A model generated the notes under the pieces. That model saw nothing but the letters and a program-made list of their open reading frames with translations. It did not search any database and had not been told where the DNA came from. Positions 1-12,920 of a DNA stretch of 64,000 bases are shown piece after piece; positions within the stretch are counted from its first letter, which is position 1, and every line of letters starts with the position of its first letter. Source of the stretch: Phoronis australis (Eukaryota > Phoronida > Phoronidae); contig NMRA01000449.1 in NCBI GenBank assembly GCA_002633005.1, positions 188,001-252,000 of the forward strand, read 5' to 3'. The position numbers and the translations under genes were made by a program.

Positions 1-217
1 TGCTGCACAGTATTCAAACGATACCCAAAAAATTATCAAAATGTTCGAAAATTAAAGAAATCGGGTTTTGCCCTTGTCAACCCTGACCAGTTGTAGGCCA
101 AAATTAGAAACCAGGTTAAGCTAAAGATTGTTTCGTACTCTAACAAGGCTAAAAATTGTTAGTAAAATTATTTATAATAGAAAGATATATCACATTAATG
201 GCACCGTACTGTTCCAG

Positions 218-344
218 TTTCGTCGCCACTGCATCAATGGGAACTGACTTCCTGACGGTTGACATCAACCCGTGCCCAGCCGGGCCCGGAAATCCAACAC
301 CGAACATTTTTGCCGGAATAGCACGCTGCAAAGAAACTACAATG
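218..344 (+). CDS. Gene A exon 2: end of Cache-like module 1, first two EGF-like cysteines
   Basis: The acceptor is gttccag and the donor gttagt. The 127-bp exon starts with one base completing a split codon and ends in phase 0 after ATG. It encodes 42 residues with VDINPCP and IARCKETTM, homologous to 31184-31310 in gene B (same length and phase). It supplies cysteines 1 and 2 of the six-cysteine EGF-like unit. Confidence 0.85.
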
Positions 345-2649
345 GTTAGTGTTTGCTCTGGTTGCACAGCCATAAGCTCTCGCGTGGTCACTTATTACTA
401 AAAATTTAGTTCAGGCAGCCGTTTCGTGAAAAGTTAATTAGGACTGAAATTCTCTGAATAAATGTTTACCCAAGTGATCACGAGCGCATCACACTTTAGA
501 AATAATTCATAGAAACTATCCCAGGAACTACCTGTAGCAGTTATGTGTATGTTCACAGAGACTATGTACTTTTGCTCAGGTGAGATTTAGTTATTATTCA
601 AAGATAGTTTTGTAGAGCGTATGACCAAGTTTCTGACTTAAGTCTTAAGTCACTTTTCATGAAACTGATCCCAGAGCTGCGTTCTGTAGACTTAAACATT
701 CGAGAGAAAGGTTCAGGGGTCACTGGCTTCGTTTTTAATGCATGTCTTGCGCGTATCTTCCCCCATAGTGACGTCTGCGGCGGTGCCACAAGCCCAAAGC
801 CAACTTATGGCGAATATCCATTGCTTCAGCCGATGTATTTTTGATGATATTTCACTGGAACTTTTAGAGCCTGCGTAGCTAAACAAACTCTTGACGACAC
901 CGAACCTTTGAGTCAAGACACATATTATGCCAGTCTATAAGCGTGCCAACCTTCATTGACACATGACTGTACTTGATCGACTCGAACAGGTGGTTCCTAC
1001 TGACAAGGATCACACAATATTGTAAGAGTTGCAGATTCATGATTTTCTTAGGTTTGTGTGTGGGGTTGGGGGGGGGGGGGGGGGGGGNCGTCATCTCAGT
1101 CTGAGCGTCCGAGCATCAGCATACTAAGATGCTTTGTTTCGCCTACACTACTTGCAGGAGACGAGGTTAAAAAGATTTGTCAGACCCTTTTCTATCAAGC
1201 TGACGGTAGATGACGACGAGTTTCGCACCGATCCGACATGCGTACCGCTGTACACCTGGAGTCAATTTTAATTTTCAAAGTTTGCCTCTGTATCATTGCA
1301 TATTTAATTGATGGATGTTCATTAAACTTGGAAAATAGTTTTTGTTAAAAAATGACGACGCCTTAAATACCGTTATGAAAATTGGAAGATGTGTTCCTGA
1401 TGAACAGAGTGCGAATGACGTAAATTTTCGAAAGAGTTCCACTGTTCTGGGGCCTCTTAATGGTGATTTTGTTTGTTTTGCGTCCTCGGCTGTATTCCTT
1501 TTAACTTTTGTAAGACCTTTGTGAAAATGGTGATGTGTTTATATGAAGCTGAGTACGGTTGGTCATGAGTTTCCACCAACCAGACTACTGCTGTACACTG
1601 TATTGGCAACTTCATTTTTACGTTTACCACTGTATCTTTGGAAATCATAAATGAATCTCGTAGATCTTTGAAATTTTGCGTTGTTTAAGGGTTACCTGAA
1701 ATCGCGGTTGATTTTCCTGTCCCTACGCAGGTTGCCATAAGGTGCCGCCACTTTGAAAAAATGTATCTACAGCAGAGCTAGTGAATTTTTTTATTTCCAA
1801 CACTTTGGCAAATAAAAGCAAACTAGTTTTAATAAACTTCATAACAAGGCTTACTTCAAAACTGATTACCCCCAAATAATTAATTTTTAGGCAGTACACA
1901 CTGCCCGAACTGTGCAGAGCTACCTTATGCGCATCGTCTTTGAATGGCAGTTTCTACACGCAAGTTGAAGTTTGCGATAAAGCAGTCCGGCAAACAATCC
2001 AGTGGATTCTCCTCGATTTTCTCAACGCGCGTTTGATATCAGAGCATCTTTTTGCGGCCATCGCTGTTGACTCGCTCTTAACATATCACCAAAAGAAACA
2101 GTTTACATGGGAATGGTTATGGTAGTGGGTCCGCCACGGGTTGTCCATGCAGCATGAGTTCCACAGACAACCAATATTCGGTGATAAGCAGAAATGAGAA
2201 GGAGGAAATTTTGTCCCAGTGCTAACGATTAAGCAAGGTGTTGGGATGAATAATGTCATTTGTCAACAGGATGGTGCAACCTCACTTTACTCAAATGTTT
2301 TCTTTGGGATACCTCTAACGGTATTTCCCTGGAAGAAGGAAGATTCCCTGCCCTTCATCTACACCCTGCTGACAAATCATTTGAGCCTTTAATAGCATTT
2401 TTGCACTGGGAAAAATTCATGTAATCTTTATTGAGTAACGGTCGTGCCAATAGAAAAGGGTTTGGGTTATTTCTGAAATAAGTGACAAGGAGCCTATTTC
2501 TTGATACCCGTGTCCAGTTCAGGTAGACGGCACTTGAATCATGCCGTAATATTTGGAAGAAGATAGGGCTCCATTTTGTAATGTTGTATTCATGTTGGAA
2601 AAAGGTAACCTTTATTTAAATAGATGTTCTTTTTCACTTTGCTCCACAG
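345..2649 (+). other. Gene A intron 2
   Basis: No coding exon is seen. It holds a poly-G run ending in an N (about 1069-1088) and an old copy of the Helitron-like core-repeat element (about 1195-1650). The remainder shows no feature I can support. Confidence 0.6.
1195..1650 (+). mobile_element. Degenerate copy of the Helitron-like core-repeat element
   Basis: Shares diagnostic phrases with the better copies at 14314-16062: tgacgacgagtttcg, gaaaattggaagatgtgttc, ggcctcttaatggtgatttt and gtttatatgaagctga. The CTAGTGGC core is decayed to CTTAATGG. The ends cannot be defined. Confidence 0.5.
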
Positions 2650-2815
2650 TGTCAACCTCTGACCGGTTGGGGATTTGCACGTGGAGGTTACGAGTGTGTC
2701 TGTCGCCCGGGTTATCGATATCCCGCGTGGCAAAAGGGACCGTTCCAAGGAGCATATATTGAACTGGCGACGGAAGAGGAGTACAAAAATGGATTCGACT
2801 GCATAAAAGTTGGTT
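2650..2815 (+). CDS. Gene A exon 3: EGF-like cysteines 3-6 of module 1
   Basis: The acceptor is tccacag and the donor gtaagt. The exon is 166 bp, phase 0 in and phase 1 out. It begins CQPLTGWGFARGG and continues with ECVCRPGYRYP and, near the end, GFDC, so it supplies the last four cysteines. Same length and phase as 32997-33162 in gene B and nearly identical in sequence. Confidence 0.88.
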
Positions 2816-3082
2816 GTAAGTGAAACTGCGCCACAGAAATAAAACTTTGTAATGTGCATAGAAGTTAGCCAACTATTTATTGTTCACAGTCTGCATGATC
2901 TATTTTTGCAGTTCGTAAATTGAATGTGTCATTAGCTGGTAGTCTTAAGATAACTGCATGTATAACGATTCCTGCCGCTGTTGTTAAGCTTAATGCGTTT
3001 GAGTCAAATCTCCGCAAAACCATGAGTGAGTAAAATTATGTGTTTTTCAAAGTAGAAAACCTGCAAACCTTGTTTTCTATGC

Positions 3083-4100
3083 TCTCACATATTTTTATGG
3101 GAGTGCATATTGCTGTCATCTCTGTTTGGGTGTCCGGCGCCTGGCGTCCGGTGTCTGTCATCCGGCGTCAGCAACTGTCCATCCTAAACCCTCACAGGAT
3201 GAGATTTGGCAGATGTGTACTTATAAAGCTGACAACGGATGACCATGAATTTCGGACTTATCCGACTAAAAGTGTGCGTCCTAGTGGCAATTTTTTGCGT
3301 GTACCGCTGATATCTTTGGAGGTCCTCGACGGATTTTCAAAAAATGACAGTTAGGCATCTATTAGTCAGATGGCGGTATCCTCCCGTTCTCGGATAGATT
3401 CGAGGTATTTTGTGCCAAGTAGTGGTCATTTTTACTGTTTTCGATTCTGTTTTTGGCGTCCACTCCTTTTTCAACTAAACCAGAAGAAGACAGCTGACAA
3501 TGATTTTTCGAAGACCTCGAATACTGTGGCACCTCCTAGAGGCTGTATCTCCTTAACGCTCTACAGGATCTTTATCAAAATTACCAAATAAATTTATATG
3601 AAGTTGACAATGGACGACGACAACTTTTGGACGCAACGGACTACCGGTGTGTCCCCTTGGGGAAATTTTCCCCGTTTACCTCTGTCTTCTCAAAGGTCCT
3701 CAACGGATTTCCATGAAATTTGGCAGACAGGCATCAATTAGTGAGATGACGCTATCCATTCGTTTTCGGATTGATTCAAGGTATTTTGCGCACATTGGGA
3801 CCATTTTTACTGTCCGCCCCTCTTTCAACCAAGCCACTCTAAGGATGATTGTGGAAATTGGCTGTATGTTTCAACTGTGAAGTGGACGACTGGCGATGAA
3901 TTTCCTACGATCTCGACTACTGTGGCGCCTCCAAGTGACAGTTTTGTTTTATTTACGACCATGTCTGTATCTCCCTTGCATGATCTTTACTAAATTCAAC
4001 AAGTGTATATGAAGTTGACAACGGACGGCGGTGATTTTCAGACTTGATACGACGAACGCTGTGCCCCCTAGTGGCAATTTATATTTTCCGTTTTCCGTTT
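3083..4100 (+). mobile_element. Helitron-like element copy in gene A intron 3
   Basis: Starts with the 5' hairpin-like segment (cacatatttttatgggagtg, then tgctgtcatctctg) and a CCGGCGTC-rich stretch. Diverged core repeats follow, including ctagtggcaatttt at 3281 and tgccccctagtggcaa at 4062-4077. The 3' end is worn or missing. Several ORFs here are repeat-derived and not genes. Confidence 0.65.
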
Positions 4101-4253
4101 TGCATAAAGCATAGTATCTAAAAGTTTCCTTTGAATTCAGTCAGCCATTTTTGAGATACGATGTTCCGAACTTAGCCAAATTTGGACATTTTCTTTGGTT
4201 GTACTGACATAACTTTAGTACACCACTGTCTGAGCAATGTGCCTATTTGTTAG

Positions 4254-4429
4254 ATATGAAAGTCGTACCATCGGTTTACGGTAACAGGACGTCATCATCT
4301 TCTGGTGTTCACGAAGGAAGAAGAAAGAAACGACGAGGTCGAGAGGCTCAGCCATCACATGATGATAAGAATCTCTTTATAAAGGAATCTCTTCACTCAT
4401 ATCTAGATCACAGCCAGGATCGTATCATG
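4254..4429 (+). CDS. Gene A exon 4: basic, low-complexity linker
   Basis: Acceptor ttgttag. The split codon gives Y, then MKVVPSVYGNR. 176 bp, phase 1 in and phase 0 out. The donor gtataa is weak but matches the frame. The exon encodes a Ser-rich and strongly basic stretch (GRRKKRRGREAQ) with no predicted fold. It corresponds to 38001-38167 in gene B, sharing MKVVPSV and the exon phases but little else, as expected for an inter-domain linker. Confidence 0.75.
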
Positions 4430-4875
4430 GTATAAATACGTGTTAACCGTTTTAGAGAAAATGCAATGGGAGTTATATTGTAGACTTAATCTATACCAAT
4501 GGAATGTCTATGGTAGATTACTATCCGGCGGAATAACATAAACATAGTAACAAACGGAGAAAAACCTGGGTAAAATGTGTGCAGAACTGAGAACTGATTA
4601 CTTAAATCTATTGAACGTTCAATTGTCAAATTTCCGACAGCATTTTTACAACATGGTATTTTTGAAACTAGAGCAGTTCGTACCGAGCATCACTTGTGAG
4701 TCATTTCAAATTCACGGTCGTCTTACTTATATCGAAATAATAGAAGGACTGTTAGTTCACTAAGCTATAAAATATATTTTTATTACGACGACTTCGTGCA
4801 CGTGAAAAATAAAAAGTAGAATGACTTATGACCAAACGAAAATACTTTATCAGTCAGAAGTTTGAAGTACAGTTA

Positions 4876-4990
4876 GCAGCATGGTCTAATGGTAAAGCAT
4901 TGGCTCCCTAATCCAAGGGTGTGACTATATTTACATTGTATTAGGAGCTTTGAATCAGGCCTTCACGTCCTTAGGTCAGCGGTTTGTGTT
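4876..4990 (+). repeat. Possible tRNA-derived SINE fragment
   Basis: The stretch tggtctaatggtaaagcat resembles a Pol III A box in tRNA context, but no proper B box or cloverleaf follows. The downstream gaatcaggcc is at best a decayed B box. A relic of a tRNA-derived SINE is possible; it is not a functional tRNA. Confidence 0.3.
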
Positions 4991-5075
4991 TGCGCAAAAG
5001 TGTGTTTCCGTCCTGGCCCTAGGTCATTTCTGACTGAACCTATGTTGTATTGTATGTGTTTCTATATATTTCAAG

Positions 5076-5441
5076 GATTCTAAAGTGCAGAACACAAATT
5101 TGGGTGAAAAACGACCATTGGAGATTACAGCAAAACATACACATGACTTCAGATTTAAACTGCGAGACCGTCGGATTAAGCAAGTCTTTGGCACCCAGCC
5201 TGACGCTGGCAAACCAGTATCTACGACTGAATTTGAAGCTATGTTGAATTCAGACGGTAACACTGTCCATTCACGCAACAGAAGATCACTTGTGAACGAA
5301 GGCTCCGTAGGTCGAATGAGTCTGATCTTCGATCACATTGAAAGGGTGCGACAATCTAAGAACTGTGCAAAGTTGCCAGTGGAAGACTTAGTCCTTCCGG
5401 GCGACGTCGGGTACGGTGCATCAAAACAGTTCAAGTACCAG
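5076..5441 (+). CDS. Gene A exon 5: linker end, convertase-type site, start of Cache-like module 2
   Basis: The acceptor tttcaag keeps phase 0 and gives DSKVQN, aligned with KVH in gene B. The donor is gtaact and the exon has 122 codons. Codons 67-70 (5274-5285) read RNRR followed by S, a furin-type R-x-R-R site at exactly the same codon offset as RPKR/S in gene B. After it comes the N-terminus of module 2: IFDHIERVRQSKNCAKLP, then LVLPGDVGYG. This resembles residues 35-62 of gene B module 1, which shows that the two modules arose by internal duplication. Confidence 0.85.
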
Positions 5442-6289
5442 GTAACTGGAATGATACTAAGTCAGCCAAGTACTTTCGTTTCCAAGGGTCACAGATCTTC
5501 TACGATCTTTTCAGATACTAATAGGAACAGAAAGTGATTACGTCACATCAGTGCTTAGCAACTACTCCAAATAGGAGACGAACAAAGCAGAATAGAGCAA
5601 TGACCTATTCTCCTGCACAACAAATTTGTTCGGCAAAATTCAACAAAAACTTAACATTTTAAAACCTGAGGCTAATGCCAAAGCATCTGTGAACATTAGC
5701 ATATTTATCACGAGTGTTCTAAAACAGAATTTAACTTATCGACTTAATATAATATTCAACCCTTGGTTAAGTGGCAAAGCTTAGGACCAATGTGGCTGAA
5801 TCTCCTGGACTACGCAAGTCGGTGACGTTACCCTTTTCGTTCCTATTGTCATCCACTCTATGAAAGCATACATTTTCGCATCCTTGGCGATTGCAGACAT
5901 GTATAATGATCAAGGAAGGTAGCGCATTTTTGCGGGTATTAGCATAAGAATAATTAGAAAAATCAATCCCAATGCTTTTTTCTCACTGTTCATAGACGGA
6001 TTTAGCGGGATCATTAACCGTTGTGACAAGGGCTCCCCTGCCAAAGAAAACAGCCGCTTGTCAGTGCTACCACGAAACAAGTAAGAGAAGACGCTCGAAG
6101 GTTTCGAACAGCAACGCTATTTAAGTGATATACAGACACAGCAAATGAATATATAAATTGCAAATAACCGGCTGGCATAATTTTGGCATTTGTTGTGTCA
6201 TTTTTGCGTTCGCTGCTATTTCCACTAAACCATTGCAAGATTTTTGTCAAATTGCGACCGCCACAAAACGATGACGATGACTTTCTGTG

Positions 6290-6480
6290 GAATCCTTTTT
6301 CCGTTATGCCCCCTAGTGGCAATTTTGTTCCCTGACGGAACAAATGCGTTTCTATAGAAGAAAGTAAAACTAACTAGGACATTGGGACAAATCCAACTGT
6401 TATGAGACCATCTAGTGGCATTTTCCGTTTGCCTTGATAGCTAAAAATTTCCTTGATACATGTTCATTGACTTTGGCAAA
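6290..6480 (+). mobile_element. Fragment of Helitron-like core repeats
   Basis: Contains tgccccctagtggcaa (6307-6322) and a second core, catctagtggcattttcc (about 6409). The rest of intron 5 (5442-7373) shows no supported feature apart from A/T-rich sequence. Confidence 0.55.
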
Positions 6481-7373
6481 TAAGTTACCATTTTGATGCA
6501 TTCACATCCGGATATGATGCATCTGGTCGTAACTCTTCCTGCATTTCCCGATATGCTTAGACAGTTTCGTAGTGAACAATAAATCAAAGTACGATCCAAG
6601 CGTACTTTTCTAAATTTTGGACTGTTCTCGATTCTTATACATCCCTGTAGCGAAATTCTCGTTTGTGCGAACCTCCCACTGCTACATTTTATAGAGACTT
6701 TTGAACAACGTACAGAAATACATTCGTATGTTTACGCAATATAAAAACATACAATGCTATATGACCGGGTGGCCAGCAGAGCCACTGGCCGCTAATAGAT
6801 GACCATAGAATAACATAAAATTAAGTAGATAACAACAAAAACATTATAGATATCAACAGAAAGCAAAAATAAAAAAATCGGAAATTCCTAACAGCGTTTT
6901 TGAGAAATATCGGCAAATTTTCACTTAAAGGTTTCATTAACATCGACTTAATGATATTTGTTGTATGAAAGTGCCTTTGCTAAAAATAAAAAATTAACTT
7001 AAAAAAGTGGCCACGTTATATAATATCAATGACAGATATTTTTATAATCCCTGATCTTTCTTCTGTCAGAAAATATGATTATTCTTTTACAAGCCTACAC
7101 AGCCTAATTTTCTGGTAATTGAATTAATGCTCCCCAATAAGTTCCTACAAAACCTAAAACGTAAACTACCACGAGGGAGCTATTCTCGCATCTAGAACAA
7201 CTGCACCCAAAACAGAGAGGCCTGAGCCAGAACGAAAAATGTTATGTACTGCAAGTTATACCAAACTCCATTATGGTTTAGCCATGTTTGTTGTCAAACT
7301 TGTCAAGGTAATGGTTTCTGTTACAGCAGCATATTGACCAATATAACTAGACTTTGTCCTGTTTGATGTTCAG

Positions 7374-7774
7374 GCAGGTGCTGCATTGTCACTAGCTCAC
7401 TTCCTGTCCGGCATGTACCAAAATGTAGACGACATCCTACAAACGTGGGGAGTCATTAGAGGGTCTAACTTGTTGAATCCAGAACAGCTCTATGCTGAAG
7501 TCTTATCTCAAGTGATGGCGGATCACAAAATTCGAGGGATGGGAATCTGGTTCGACGAGGACGCATACAGAGAGCCTCTGGGTACTATTAAAAGGAAAAC
7601 ACGGTCTCTGTTTGCACCATACGCTTTCCAAGATGGCGACCAGTACAAGGCTGTTGATCGAGCAGGTGACCCGGATGTAGGAAGTTATCTAAAAACCGAT
7701 TGGTTTAGAAAGGCGAAAATGAGGTGGATCAACGTCAACGGATTGAAAAAATATAAACTGAAGCCAAAAACAAG
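7374..7774 (+). CDS. Gene A exon 6: core of Cache-like module 2
   Basis: Acceptor gttcag, donor gtgagc. 401 bp, phase 0 in and phase 2 out. The encoded segment contains LSQVMADHKIRGMGIWF, then LFAPYAFQDGDQYKAVD, DPDVGSYLKTDWFRKAK and RW. The gene B exon at 45456-45862 has the same landmarks. Helical stretches around tyrosine- and tryptophan-rich strands fit an extracellular Cache fold. I have not verified which residues would bind ligand. Confidence 0.87.
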
Positions 7775-7942
7775 GTGAGCTTATTTTAGAAAACGTTTTT
7801 CATGTATAAAATGATTTCTTGCGAAACATCTCCGCCCCGTGAATAAGATATATAGTTATTGTGACTCCTGCTCTGTGTCAATGTCGCTTTTCGTGTAGTT
7901 GTGGAACCACATGGACGATTGCCAAGTAACGAACGTTACATG

Positions 7943-8275
7943 GGCGGCGCACCATAGGGGGATGGGGCTATAGCCCCACTTTTTTTAGTGCTGCGCCTCC
8001 CATGACGTTATTTTAAGGGATAGACGAGTCCGCCCTATGAAGCCTGTTGCTCAGCTAATGGTAAGCTCAAACTCTGGTCAATAATTTATGATTACTGCCA
8101 TATATGCACGATTTGTTGGCTGTTTTGTCAGGATATTGTCACAGTTTAACCAGCGCTTAGAAAAACAAGTAATATCAAGAAAGATGAGGACATTTCCTTT
8201 CGTCAGGCGCAACTACTATCCTATCCTGAAAGGACCAGCACCGATCTAACTTAGCCCCTACCCCCATATGCTTGT
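7943..8275. mobile_element. Possible MITE
   Basis: The left side reads ccatagggggatggggctat and the right side gcccctacccccatatg, which are approximate inverted copies about 300 bp apart. No clear target duplication was found. The remainder of intron 6 holds only a 31-bp direct repeat at 8394-8455. Confidence 0.35.
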
Positions 8276-8393
8276 CGGTTTGTGATCAAGTTATCGAATG
8301 TCTGGCTTTGCCGAAAAAATCTCATCGCATCATGTATTTTGACTGTATTATGGTCATGTTCAAGGATTAAAAATCCACTAAAGATCGAGGTTT

Positions 8394-8455
8394 GATAGGT
8401 GGATCTGACGAAGTAGTCACAGTTGATAGGTGGATCGGACGAAGTAGCCACAGTG
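8394..8455 (+). repeat. 31-bp tandem repeat, two units
   Basis: Two near-identical units beginning gataggtggatc, each continuing with gacgaagtag and a short cacagt tail. Not coding. Confidence 0.7.
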
Positions 8456-9174
8456 AAGTACAAGTTCGGAGATGTGTCCTGACAAATTAGCTGAACAACG
8501 CTACGCACTCCCAATTCGAAAGCGAGGACTTTTTGCGACCGAATGTAGTAAATCCACATTTACGCCTGTCCAACTGTAAGTCAGTGACGCCACTGGATGT
8601 TCGACATTATGTGAAAACCAGGATGTGGTCACCTAACACAGGCTGGTCTCTGTCCAAGAAAGGCCTAATTGTGCCCGTAACAAGATTCAGATTTGACATG
8701 TAGGCAACGAGCAAAAGCACAAGCCACTTAAAGTAATAAGCCGTAGGAGGCTTAAAACCGTTTCTGTGACTATTTTTGGGGGTTGGAGGGCAGTTTTGTA
8801 TTACAAGCCATGGTTGTATGTTATTAAAACAACATGCGACATGTGCTGATGTTTCATTTTGCACATTTCAATAAAATTCGACTTTTTAATTTGATTAATT
8901 CTTCAAATTGGACACGGGTGATAGAACATGTTTAAAAATGGACTTAGATGTTCATAAGAGGTGGTAGTGCAAATAATATTTAGGTTTCATTAAATGAAAA
9001 CACAGGGTTTTTACTTAGCCACATTACAACGAAAACTTCAGCGAGGCCACTTCCAATCAATCGATTCAATCTTTGCGTCGTTAATAAATACATGAAAATG
9101 ACTAATTAGACCATTTTGAGAAATTGGAAAACTTGTTCAAAAGGTGTTTAGCGACGGCTTGTTTGGTCTTACAG

Positions 9175-9366
9175 GGTCGATGTAAATGGGACCTTAAACC
9201 AAGCTATGTTGTACTTTAACACCTTGTACTGCAAAGCGCCTCTGTATTCTCAAGGGCTTTGGTCGCCTCCCTCCTTCTTATGTGACGGATACATCCATGA
9301 CTGGGTCATTAAGTACACGACACCCTTCTTTGGGCTGAATCCAACGACCTCTCAACCCGTATTCAA
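9175..9366 (+). CDS. Gene A exon 7: Cache-like module 2, late strands
   Basis: Acceptor cttacag, donor gtaagt. 192 bp, phase 2 in and phase 2 out; identical length to gene B 52977-53168. Encodes LYSQGLWSPPSFLCDGYIHD followed by WVIKYTTPFF. The W-S-x-P-x-F-x-C and D-W-V-I patterns match the GPR158-like Cache domain just before its last strand. Confidence 0.87.
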
Positions 9367-10548
9367 GTAAGTGGTGTGTTTGGATCATTTAAAGGAGTGC
9401 GAATACAGAACAGTTTTAACGATTCTACAGGATGCTAGTCAAAATCATTACCATTTTTTTCAGTCAAGAGGCCCTAGATGGGATTCCAAAATTTAACACT
9501 AGAACAAGTGCAAAAATAAATATTTAAAGCCTCTAGCGTAAAAAATACACCGATTAGAACATGTGTTTCTCATATGGGATCTGATTGACTGCAAACCCAT
9601 TACAGCACGTTTTCCATCTCAGAATGAAAGTTTTTATTAGATTATTGTATGAAACAGTTTATGATATTTGATTATTTTTGTTCTCACAAAATATCTAGTC
9701 ATCGCGTGTTCATTTCCAGGAGAACTTGCAGTCAACTTCCGGTATCATCTCGGCTACTGCTAGCGAAAGCGCCAGCATCTTGAGCGTAAGGCGCCAACAA
9801 AAGAGATTTTATAACTTTTCACGTTGATGATGTTTTTGTCATTGACGAAAGTGCTAACGAAAACTAGTGTTTAAGCCAGTATATGAACAGATGTGCCATC
9901 ACGGCATGACGGTGTCCGAAGATTCTTGACTTTTCACCTGAACATAGATGGTTAGACACGATGCGAAAGAATGTTTAAAAAAACTTGAATTCTTCCGAAC
10001 TCTTGTTTTTTCCGTGGGACGTAGCAACAGATTTTAGGAGTATTGACGTGTTTCAAAGCCAAATGAAAGGATTTGTTAGCACTCCGGATAATCTATCGGC
10101 ACATCCTAAGGCCTGAGCTGCTGATGTTGCGTTATTGTTTTATTTATCAAAGCAAAATCTGAAAACTTGCCATGACTATCAACATCGGGGACATCGTGAG
10201 CACTAGCACAACAACAGGTGTCTAATGTAAGGATCGAGGCAAACATTTTTTCGTGAATTTTACTTTTTACGGGCATATTTCAGAGTTTAAAACAGGATGA
10301 GTAATGCTATCTAAGCGCGATTAAACAATGCGATCGCGAGGGCAGTATATAAACCCAATTTTTTAGTGAAGAACTAAAACGTTTCCGTACTTGCTATTAC
10401 AATTTTACCATTTTTGTCCGTTTTGCGCATTTTTTAATCCGTTCTTTCCGTCTAAAGGGTCGTCCTTTCCATCAGAAGGCCAGCTCTACCCGTCACGTTG
10501 GATGACTTAAGCATTATTTACAGTTATGACTTTGTTCCATGATTGCAG
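9367..10548 (+). other. Gene A intron 7, no feature seen
   Basis: I found no exon, recognisable repeat or mobile element in these 1.2 kb. Confidence 0.5.
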
Positions 10549-10666
10549 GGGAGTTGTGACAGTAGACATGAAAATGGATAATCTAGAAATCAATCAATGT
10601 CCGGCGCCAGTGTGGACACCAAACGCTTTTAAAGACACTGCACGCTGTGATTATGAAACGACACAT
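10549..10666 (+). CDS. Gene A exon 8: last Cache strand and EGF-like cysteines 1-2 of module 2
   Basis: Acceptor gattgcag, donor gtaagt. 118 bp, phase 2 in and phase 0 out, same as gene B 54000-54117. Encodes GVVTVDMKMDNLEINQCP and, later, TARCDYETTH. The G-V-V-x-V-D segment followed by I-N-Q-C is the clearest resemblance to GPR158/179. Confidence 0.88.
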
Positions 10667-10929
10667 GTAAGTCTTTTAGTTCAATGAAAAAATAACTTAT
10701 AATTTTGTCTACAGTAAGGAAATTAAGTCTGTAAGGGATGTCAATTCCAACTTATCTGTCGTTTGACCAAGTAGATAAAGGCGTAGATGTGAATACTTGC
10801 GTGTGCTTCTGGCAAGACAGTCTGTTCTCCATATGTGTCACCTGATTGAATAATGTGAACTTTTGTCTTGAAAATGGTTTATAGTGAATAAACCAAAACG
10901 TCCATCAATATGTCGTTGATTACACACGC

Positions 10930-12516
10930 ACTAATTATGCGACCACATATTTTTATGTGGACGCATTATGCTGTCATCTCTGTCCGTCCGCCGTGAGACG
11001 ACGGCATCTTCCCGTTTCCGGATGGATTCGACGTAGTTTCCGCGACCTAGTGGCCATTTTTACGGTTTTCGGGTCTGTTTTTTAGCGTCCACCCCTGTCA
11101 ACCAAACAGCTATAAGCATGATTGTGAAAATTGGCATGTATGTTCTTACTATGAAGAGGACGGTTGACAATGATTTTCCGGCGACTTCGACTACTCTGGC
11201 GCCCCCTTGTGGCAGTTTTATTTTTTGCGCCTATGGCTATGGCTATATCTCCTAAACCGTTTATAGGATCTTTACTATAAATTTAGTGAGTGCATTTATA
11301 TGATGATGACAACGGACGATGACGACGTTCGGAAAGATCTGACTACTGGTGTGCCACCTAGTTGCAATTTTATTTTTTATGTTTATCTCTGTATCTTCAA
11401 AGGTCCTCAACGTATTTTCATAAAATTTGGTGTACAGGCTTTTGTTAGTGAAGTGACGCATTCTTCCTGTTTTCAGATGGATTCGATATAGCTTGCGCCA
11501 CCTAGTGGCCATATTTACTGTTTTTGAGTCTGTGTTTTGGCGTCCACTCCTCTTTCAACTAAACTGCTTTCAGGATAATTGTGAAAATTGGCATGTATGT
11601 TTTTACTATGAAGTGGACGGGTGACGATGATTTTCTGATGACTTCGACTACTGTGGCGCTTCCTAGTGGCAGCTTCGTTTTTTGCGCCCATGGCCGTGTC
11701 TCCTAAATCTCCTAAACCGTTAGCAGGATCTTTACTAAATTTATCAAGTGTATTTATATGATGTTGACAACGGATGACGAGGATTTTCGGATGGATATGA
11801 CAACTGGTGTGCCACCTGGTGGCAATTTTAGTTTTACATTTACCTCTGTATCTTCAAAGGTCCTCAACGGATTCATTTCATAAAATTTTGAGTACTGGCA
11901 TCTATTGGTGAGATGACGCTATCCTCCCGTTTTCGGATGGAATCAAGGTTTTTTTGCGTCACCTAGTGGCCATTTTTGCTGTTTTCGAGTATATTTTTGG
12001 CGTCTTCCCCTCTGTCCATCAAATCATTCTAAGGATGGTTTTGAAATTGACGTGTTCAGTGTGAAGAGGACGGTTGACGATGACAATTTTGACTACTGTG
12101 GCGCCTTCTAGTGGTAGTTGAGTTTTATTTTGTTTTGCGCTCATAGCTGTATTTCCTAAACCCATTGTAGGATCTTTATTAAATTTAATTAGTAAGTGTA
12201 CTTATATGAAGCTAACAAGAGACAATGACGGCTGTCGGGCTTATCCAATGAACAGTGTGCCCCCTAGTGGCAATTCCATTTTATTCTGTTTTTCTTTGTT
12301 TCTCTGAAGTTCCGTGACAGATTTCTAAGAAATTTAGTGTATAGCTTTCTTTTGAAGAAGCAATGAATGTTCCCGTTTTCGGATGGATTGTACGTTTTTG
12401 CGCCATCTAGTGGCTATTTTTATGACACAAATAAACAACCCTAAAAGCACACCATTTGCGATGCATTTTTAGGCGCATTTCAACGCTCTGTGTTGCTCTT
12501 GTTTTAAAATTCGTTC
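10930..12516 (+). mobile_element. Full-length Helitron-like element with core tandem repeats
   Basis: The 5' end has an inverted repeat (tgcgaccacatatttttatgt, arms about 12 bp) followed by cattatgctgtcatctctg. The middle is a tandem series of ~145-160-bp monomers, each centred on a CCTAGTGGC-like core (11041, 11200, 11355, 11495, 11655, 11810, 11958, 12100, 12258 and 12400, approximately). The 3' end is gcgcatttcaacgctctgtg then ttgctcttgtt, with a CAACGC/GTGTTG stem-loop. Core repeats between an inverted-repeat 5' end and a 3' hairpin are the layout of non-autonomous Helitron-like elements (HINE or bivalve pearl type). No Rep/helicase ORF is present. Confidence 0.72.
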
Positions 12517-12920
12517 TCATATTTTGGCCAAAAACAAATGTGACATGGGAATACTGTTTACAGTCCTTGGTATATCTAGCCTAGGCTAGGCAAGGTGCTT
12601 TGTCCCTCTCGGTCTCTTAGGAAATCAAAAGTACGCCCCATCCAAGCAGCAAGTCAAGCTTATTTCGTAAAGACATTGCCGGGCTAATTGAAAGTGTAAA
12701 TCTTTCTCAGAAAGTAGTGCAGCTGTAATTATTTCCAGCAGATTAGGTTTATTACATGGGGCACACCAAGCGTATGGAAATGCAATCAGGATGAGTAATG
12801 TATAATTTGTGAACGTAACTTCTAAGTCATGATTAAATAAATGAGCAATCCTTTGCTCTACGAAACTGCATGAATGTGTGAATAGTTGTTTTACTAAATA
12901 CAACCATGTGTTTCATTCAG

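Noticed and set aside
3040-3354. 104-codon ORF
   Set aside because: Lies wholly in Helitron-like repeat sequence; related repeats elsewhere do not keep the frame.
4876-4950. tRNA gene
   Set aside because: A-box-like sequence only; no acceptor stem, anticodon arm or T-arm that pairs.
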